From Trichostrongylus colubriformis (taxonomy: Eukaryota; Nematoda; Chromadorea; Rhabditida; Trichostrongylidae), in assembly GCA_963978905.1 (NCBI GenBank), contig OZ022260.1, positions 10,467,725 through 10,531,724 on the forward strand: a stretch of 64,000 nt of DNA, in the 5' to 3' direction. The number at the start of each line of letters is the position of its first letter. Positions within the stretch are counted from its first letter, which is position 1. Under the pieces are notes generated by a model. It had not been told where the DNA came from, did not search any database, and saw nothing but the letters and a program-made list of their open reading frames with translations. Shown here in pieces: positions 57,906 to 64,000 of this stretch. The position numbers and the translations under genes are program-made.

Positions 57906-59475
57906 CATACTTGTCTATTAGGTTGGATGTCTCACGGCAGCCCTGAAATACAAGTTCAATGCTCATCTCAACGGCAAACGATGGCTGAGGAACAGCTGCT
58001 CCATGGAAAAACCCTCCACGTCCAATTTTTTCTAATTTTTAAAATGACCGAGAGATAAGAGTGGCTCATCCTTCAAGTAGATGACAGCTCGTCAACTGCC
58101 GCCACTCATCATATCATGCATGAACACTGAGTACCAGCTTTTTGGTGTGAGGGGAACTACTACTAATTTCTGTCATCAGAGCCATGTAGTGGAATTCGGC
58201 CTCCGAGACGAAAAGCCGAAGTCAGTCATTATTCCCCGAGAATAGCTATTATTCTTCATTCTCATCGCAAAAATCACCTCATTCCGGCGTCATCGAAACG
58301 AAATGGGGAATTTACGTCCCGTTTAAGAGAGCATGACAGATGAAGGATCAGTGGGAACCTCCCAGACGAGAGTTTTCGCAAGTGCCGTTCCTCGAGTAAC
58401 ATCTATCCGTCAAGAATGATGGAGTGCGTACAAACGATGAGGAACGACAAGTGTAAAGGTTAAGATGGCAGAGGTGCAACACAAGTCCACTGCTTGCTGA
58501 CAACTCAATGGCTTGCGTGGCTTGTAGAGAGGATGGCACGATTTTAGGCGAAATTTGAAGATTTCACATTTCAACGGAAAAGCGCCATCATCAGCTGGAT
58601 TGGCTGCAGCAGAGATTGGAGTGGATAATGTGAAGTGAAGACGATGAGCGAAAAGCTAAACGAGCGCGGCCCCCATAAGCGTTCCGCCGGTCTCAGCAGC
58701 AGCAGCAGTAGCAGCGACGACGACGACGATTCCCAGAGGACAGCATCCTCAGACGGCAAAAAAACGAAACGAACACTTATTAACTGAGAAAACATTCGTA
58801 TGTCATTCGTTCTCATCTGAGTTTACTTTGCACGACCAGAGACTGCAATGGCGAACGGGTGAGAAAGAGGGACGACCAGCTGCCCTCACTCCGAAAGTTT
58901 TGCAATAGTTGTGACACTTTTGCGGATGATAGCGCTAAAAATGACCCTAGCCCATGAAGCCCAAATCAGACATGGACTCGGGCCTGGGTTGATAATTGCC
59001 AGGGTGCAGCCTACGAGACCGATGCGACGTCGAAAGGGTGGTGCTTGCGTAGAATTTCCATGGTGCCGCGGTGAGGAGCTACCTAGACTCGATGCGACGC
59101 CGCAACGGTTCCTTTTGTACCACAGTCGAGAATGAGCGAAGAACACAGAAATGTCTCTAGGTTTTAGCTGATGCTTTCGACGTACTTAGAATGAGCCATG
59201 CTCACGTCTTTAGGTCCCAATCGTAGATCAGACGGTATGCATTCAAATACCACATATTCAAAGACTACAGTGATACTGGCCAAGACCAAAGGTATCTGAA
59301 TCCGTGTACTTCTTATAGTGGAGAGTAGCAATGATTGAGGTAATGTTTCTATGCGATTTTGCAATGATTCACAATTTTGCTTGGTTTTATTTTCGCTTTA
59401 TAACCCGAAATCTATAAAATTTATCGTTATTTTAATTTCGTTCCACCTGTCTTTTCATGCTGATCATACACTTAA
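57906..59475. other. Stretch without securely recognised genes
   Basis: Apart from the small frame at 58644-58787, nothing with a known domain is seen. Confidence 0.45.
58644..58787 (+). CDS. Small low-complexity ORF (47 aa)
   Basis: ATG at 58644 in a purine context (GACGATGAG). The product has a basic N-terminus, a run of seven Ser, five Asp, and a basic end (DGKKTKRTLIN). Ser/Asp runs beside a basic patch are common at the start of nuclear proteins, but the codon runs (AGC, GAC) could also be a simple repeat. No donor site or downstream exon is identified. Confidence 0.2.
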   Translation: MSEKLNERGPHKRSAGLSSSSSSSDDDDDSQRTASSDGKKTKRTLIN

Positions 59476-59660
59476 AGGCATATTCCGCGCTCGCTATGGG
59501 TGGAGTAACCAATTGACTCTCCATTGGTTGTCAACGGTTGGGAGGCGGTCTCTCCATGCCCCACTGCAGGCAATAGGGCGAGGAGAGACCGCCTTCGAAC
59601 CGCCGACAACCAATGGAGAGTCAATTGGTTACTCCACCCATAGCGAGCCGGAATATGCCT
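59476..59660. mobile_element. TTAA-flanked long hairpin element
   Basis: 185 bp with arms of about 80 bp that pair almost perfectly (AGGCATATTCCG ends; inner ACCAATTGACTCTCCATTGG) around a loop of about 25 nt. TTAA flanks both sides (59472-59475, 59661-59664). The AGGCA ends and TTAA target match the element at 7976-8449. Confidence 0.9.
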
Positions 59661-60148
59661 TTAATTTTCCTCCCTTGTCGATTACTTCTTGCCTCGATCC
59701 TTCTCCAAACTCATATTTCGCTCTTCCTCTCCATGTGTCCCAACTTAACTACACGTCTCGGAAGTTTGGCCTACCATTATTTATTGGATCTAGAACATGC
59801 GAAAATGGCCAAATAAGAACTCCAAATCTGTGTTTCATCAGAAAGGCAACGTTGGTGATCGCCGACGAGGAAAAATTCCATGAAGTCAAGAACAAATGTG
59901 GAAAAAACGCGGTAGATCAGGGTTCCCACGTCTAGTAAGTAACATGCATGGTAATATCCTTCGAGGCTGTGGGGGTAGTCCGGGTCGAATATGAAAGCAT
60001 TGTTAAATATGGAAGTCGAGATGCTCAAGAGATAATAGAAAGGAAAAAGCAACCGGGAAAAAAATATGACCCCTTTCTTCTACACTTTTTCCCATATCTG
60101 CAAAATTTGAGACGGTTAAAGCCACCTTGGATCATGCCATGGTAGCGA

Positions 60149-60520
60149 TTCCGATGGTGTGCAGCCTTATGTCAAATTTTCGCGCGCCCGCTCTCAGCGA
60201 GCAGCGCGGCACATTTCTCCGCGTGTGATTGCCTACAATGCGTACAAACCCTTTTGAATTTTCGCCATAATTATTTTTTATTGTTTGGGAGTGTTATGAT
60301 CAATCTTGTTGTTCCTTTTAGTTTTTATGCTACTATTTGCCTGGGTACAAAAGTTATCGTTTCCAGATAATGATGAGATAAACCGCTTTTTGTTCGAAGG
60401 ATCTACATGGTACCACCCTTGTGTTGTGAGTGGAATTCCCATCGACCGCGGCAAGTCGTGTTGATAGCGCCGCGAGTGCGACGCCGCAAAGCGAAAATTC
60501 GACATGAGGCTACTCATCCC
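60149..60520. mobile_element. Relative of the 312-bp miniature element
   Basis: Ends GTGTGCAGCCTTATGTC and its inverted counterpart, with flanks CGATTCCG and CGATTCTG as an 8-bp target duplication with one mismatch. The interior matches 39898-40209 throughout. Confidence 0.75.
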
Positions 60521-61290
60521 GATTCTGAGGATCTACCATTCCGACAATGAGATATCTTTGGATATGTAGTGGAGCGATGAGATGACTGGATAGTAGAGCG
60601 ACAAAATGGCTAGATCGTAAATAATGGACTGAATGTTGATCATTCCCCCTGAGATAAGCCGTGCATTCACCTTCCACTAGATAAAAATCGTGATGGAATC
60701 AGGATGAAATGCCAACTTATCGAGGCTTTTACGTGGATCGAAATTCTTTCTTACAAGTCTGACACCTCACAAGCAAAAGCAGGAAATATGCATGCAAACT
60801 TCTCCAGTAAAAAGCTACGTCTCTAGTTATAACGCGCCCGGAAAAAAATTGCCGGAAATCGAATCGTAAAGTAATGTGTGGAATATAACTTCCGACGTTG
60901 GTTTTCTTTGAGTAAACGCCCAAGATGTACAGAGACAGATGTAAATATACTCAGAACATAGCCTAAGGCAGAGTCAGCAGCTTTACTTAGGAGTTGTCAG
61001 GATTTTCGATGCAGCTCAGTTGAAGATGAAGGCTTCTCCTACGTAATTGAATAACTCAGACAAGGTTCTGAGGGTAGGAAAAGAACTAAAAGAAATCCCA
61101 AGGACACGTAACACATCTCACTTTCAAGAACATCAGACTCAACCTAATTAGTAAGGACATTGAGAGAAAAGTTCGAAGGAAAACTATAATGAAGACAAGC
61201 TAATGATGAGTTGAGAATGATGCTCTGGAATAAGTATCCAAGTTCGACTTTCTATGAATCTTGGCATTGTGTTTATTTATATGTAATTTA
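60521..61290. other. Stretch without recognised genes
   Basis: No open frame with a domain and no repeat shared with other parts of the window was seen. Confidence 0.45.
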
Positions 61291-61299
61291 TTGAAGCCG

Positions 61300-62590
61300 T
61301 GGCCAAGATGTTAATCAATTTTATTCGGCTAACGTTTCGGCCTTGTCGCCTTCGTTAGAGCCTGGAAACTCAAAGATAAATGCGATTTGTCCACCAAATC
61401 CATTTCAAACTTACAAAACAGTTTCTTCTAGACCAGAAGAGTTAACAGAGGAGTTGCAAAGCACAATCACAGTAGAACTAACCTGTAAACACAACCGGCT
61501 GTCGCTGAGACAGGCCGAGAAATGGGACAAGTTCACTTGTTATGGCAATGCACTCATCTTTTCTGTTCATTTTGGGGTTTTTGGCGTTAATCCAAAATGC
61601 CTCCAGAGTTTTGCGAGCTGGAGTCTGGGGCTCGCGTGACAAAATCCCTACAGTTACCTCAAACTCAACATCCCCATGACATCGCAAGCGGTGAGCACCC
61701 AGGGGGGTCGCAGGCCTCGATTTCTTCAGGCCATCGAGGTGTTCCTTGACTCTAGTACACAGAGGCCGTCCAGTTTCTCCAATATACCCATCTCCACAGA
61801 GCTTGCAAGTTATCAGGTAGACCACACCTGACTCCTGGCAATCACCTTCTCGTCCGTTAGGACAGACCACACATTGAGAGGTAGCACATATGCGATCATA
61901 GCCTCGGTTCCGGACTAATTGTTGCCTGAGGGACGTTGGGGGAATCTCGACCAACTGGACTGCATCGTCAAGACCGCACCTGCGTAGAGCTCTCCTAACA
62001 GCCGAGCTGATGGCATCGGTTATGAAAGGCATGCAGAACTGCACTTTTTCGCCCTCGTCAAATTCAGGTCTCGAATGCCTTCTCATGAGTGGTCCAGGGA
62101 GAGACTGCTCTTTGGTAGTGATGGGGTAGCCATTTGCCTGCGCTATCTTACGGGCTAGCTCCAAAGAATCTGCGTTCTCCTGAGTGCCCGATGACATCCT
62201 TTTGGCCGTGTTGAACATGTTCTTTATGATGGCCCGCTTGGTGTTCAGAGGGTGTGCCGACCGGAAATGGACCAAGATATTTTTGCTGCTAGGTTTCCTA
62301 TACCATTTTGTTCGATACCACCCACGTTCGAGTCGCACTTGTACGTTCAGGAAAGGAAGCCACGAGTCCTTGGGCTTCTCTCGTGTGAACTGGATGTTTT
62401 CCGTCTGGTTGTTGAGCAGGTTAAAACATGCGTCCATTTCTTTCTGGGTCGAGCAGACGACGAAGCAATCATCGATATAACGGCAATACAGGATGGGTCG
62501 ACGATCCAATGTTCGATTTTGCAAAGAATATTCCAGATGCTCTGGAATATTCTTTGCAAAATATAAACGGCTATGGTTGGCATAATTCAA
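61300..62590 (-). mobile_element. Penelope-like retroelement, 5'-truncated
   Basis: The domain order, RT end followed by GIY-YIG endonuclease, defines Penelope-like elements. Only the last part of RT remains. The 3' noncoding region extends to about 61300 and contains CTAACGAAGGCG, then GGCCGAAACGTTAG. The 5' side ends at a palindrome (about 62524-62575). Confidence 0.85.
61478..62590 (-). CDS. Penelope-like RT C-terminus plus GIY-YIG endonuclease
   Basis: 370 open codons without a stop. RT motif C is at 38-41 (YIDD in CRYIDDCFVV). A Cys-rich linker follows (Cys240, Cys243, Cys251, Cys262, Cys265). The GIY-YIG domain has GVVYLI at 255-260, GYIGETGR at 268-275, Arg280 and the likely catalytic Glu330 in TLEAFWI. 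The first half of RT, including the first catalytic Asp, is absent, so the product cannot reverse-transcribe by itself. The intact endonuclease frame suggests a fairly recent copy. Confidence 0.85.
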   Translation of the reverse strand: MNYANHSRLYFAKNIPEHLEYSLQNRTLDRRPILYCRYIDDCFVVCSTQKEMDACFNLLNNQTENIQFTREKPKDSWLPFLNVQVRLERGWYRTKWYRKPSSKNILVHFRSAHPLNTKRAIIKNMFNTAKRMSSGTQENADSLELARKIAQANGYPITTKEQSLPGPLMRRHSRPEFDEGEKVQFCMPFITDAISSAVRRALRRCGLDDAVQLVEIPPTSLRQQLVRNRGYDRICATSQCVVCPNGREGDCQESGVVYLITCKLCGDGYIGETGRPLCTRVKEHLDGLKKSRPATPLGAHRLRCHGDVEFEVTVGILSREPQTPARKTLEAFWINAKNPKMNRKDECIAITSELVPFLGLSQRQPVVFTG

Positions 62591-64000
62591 GAACGCTGAA
62601 TTTCAGAGAAATCTTGTAGTAGACAGGGTGACAGTGGCCACCTGATGACAGGGTAAAGTGCGGAACAAGGAGGGCTGATCTGTTGGCTGGTTCTCCCCCC
62701 CTAGTCATCCTCAATAAACGACTATTAAAAAGTCATTAAGCCAATGGATGACTTATATGCAGAAATAATCACAAAATGGAAATCTTGAAGAAACAAATCG
62801 AAAGAGGATAAAGTGCGTGAAGCCGTTCCCGCTGCTTGCCGATAACTCGGTTACCAACGCACCCTACCAGCCGCATTCGAATGGTGCTTCTAACTTTCAC
62901 TCTGAACGAACTGGTAGAACTTCCATTACTTGGAAGGAATAAAATGAGAAGAAATGGACGAGCTCTAGAAAACTACGAAGTTGGTAAGTCAAAACAGAAA
63001 TCAGTTGAACCAACAAATAAACAAATAAATATACTCATGGCTAGCCTTTCAAAAACCTTTCTGGAACGGAGCAGAGCCCACTGATACCACCTGAAGACGG
63101 CATGTGGACAAGTTTTGTTCACCCTTTTCCCATCTTACAAAGTAATTAGAATTTGTCACATTGTAGGAAAATTACTGGGAGACTTTTTTCTTAAATTTTC
63201 TGGAAGCTCGCAGAAATTGAGTGATTTTCTTGAGAAGGACATCCACAACAATTGGACAATTCATTTATCCGCGCGAAATTTCAACACCGCTGATGAAAGT
63301 GGCGATTTTCCAAGAAGGATCCCGATTGCGAAAACGCCACAATAACATTTCCGATATTTGGAGTATTGCAAAAATTTAGTGAGCAATTAGCCACAGTGAA
63401 ATCTTACAAAGACGCAGGCACTCCAAAAACCACTGCCGCTCTGCTTCTCCCGATTTATTTTTCATTCCTTCATTTGCATTACGTCGCGTCATTGCAAAAA
63501 ATCTGCAGCGTGCAAGCTTAATCGAAAAAAAAAAACATAAAGATACATTCTTGGCGACGCACCGACGCAACTATTGCGGCTGTTCAACACTGGCTCCTCG
63601 ATCAATACATTAGCGTGTCCGCTAGCGTCACATATTGATCGCAAGCCTGCATTGCGACAAGCACTACGTTGCGATCGCGCCGCTAAGTATGAATCGAAAA
63701 GTGAAGATGAATATCCAAGTGCACATAATTCTCAAAAAAAAAACGACATGAAGATAATCAGTCCTGAATAGGATCTTCGTTGTAACTGAGGGTTTTTGAT
63801 GATTTTTTTTTCGGAAAAACATCTTGGCTTTTTCTGAGGGCAAGCTATTGTACAGGCTGACACGGAAAACAGATAAAAAAAGCAACAACTTTCAACAGAT
63901 GTTGGATTTGACAATGACATGAAGAAAAACAACCGGCCAACCAACTTAACGATTGATTGCGGCTAATGAATGAACAACACAGCCCAAAGATTGTAACGGA
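62591..64000. other. Stretch without recognised genes
   Basis: Short open frames only. A small inverted repeat around 63600-63640 (CGATCAATA / TATTGATCG) is the only structure noted. Confidence 0.45.

Noticed and set aside
62184..62566. Plus-strand open frames over the Penelope region
   Set aside because: Antisense shadows of the RT and endonuclease frame at 61478-62590.

Overview
The window is eukaryotic and reads as nematode genomic DNA, most likely a strongylid or hookworm-like clade V species. The evidence is two multi-exon acetylcholinesterase genes with short GT-AG introns and TTTCAG-type acceptors, a consensus splice acceptor 53 nt upstream of each ATG where a spliced leader could be added, nuclear tRNA-Ser genes, and a dense load of mariner, Ty3/gypsy, Penelope-like and miniature elements. 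The species assignment is inference.

The main structure is a tandem segmental duplication. Unit A (about 1-26455, left edge beyond the window) and unit B (about 28605-48118) align over most of their length. Each carries, in the same order and all on the minus strand, a 16-exon acetylcholinesterase gene and downstream of it a tRNA-Ser(GCU) gene. The two cholinesterases (A, 24804 down to 5593, 640 aa; B, 46908 down to 32051, 639 aa) are open in all exons. Both keep the Ser-Glu-His triad, the choline-binding Trp, three disulfide pairs, a signal peptide and a hydrophobic C-terminal tail of the GPI-anchor type. Exons 2-16 have identical lengths in the two copies. The acyl pocket differs: copy B keeps the Phe at the Torpedo F290 position and copy A has Leu.

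Unit A is longer mainly because of later insertions, for which unit B often supplies an empty or near-empty site. These are: a mariner inside another mariner's terminal repeat (930-2685), a third mariner (6724-7916), a TTAA-flanked miniature element (7976-8449), a 0.9 kb element with long inverted ends containing another fold-back element (14546-15436), and a 4.9 kb Ty3/gypsy LTR retrotransposon inserted into a fold-back element within intron 2 (18283-23176). Unit B has its own insertions in introns 1, 2, 4 and 8, and a hairpin plus degenerate tandem units at 30600-31510. The retrotransposon's primer binding site matches the 3' end of the tRNA-Ser(GCU) encoded twice in this window.

Between the units (26456-28604) lie a fold-back element, a perfect 3 x 40 bp tandem repeat and open frames of unknown nature. 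From 48119 to the end is single-copy sequence relative to the duplication. It holds an internally deleted mariner (51781-52643), a decayed RTE-type LINE endonuclease fragment (about 56530-56760), several fold-back elements including an 80-bp-arm hairpin flanked by TTAA (59476-59660), and a 5'-truncated Penelope-like element with an intact GIY-YIG domain (about 61300-62590). No host protein gene is securely recognised in that part.
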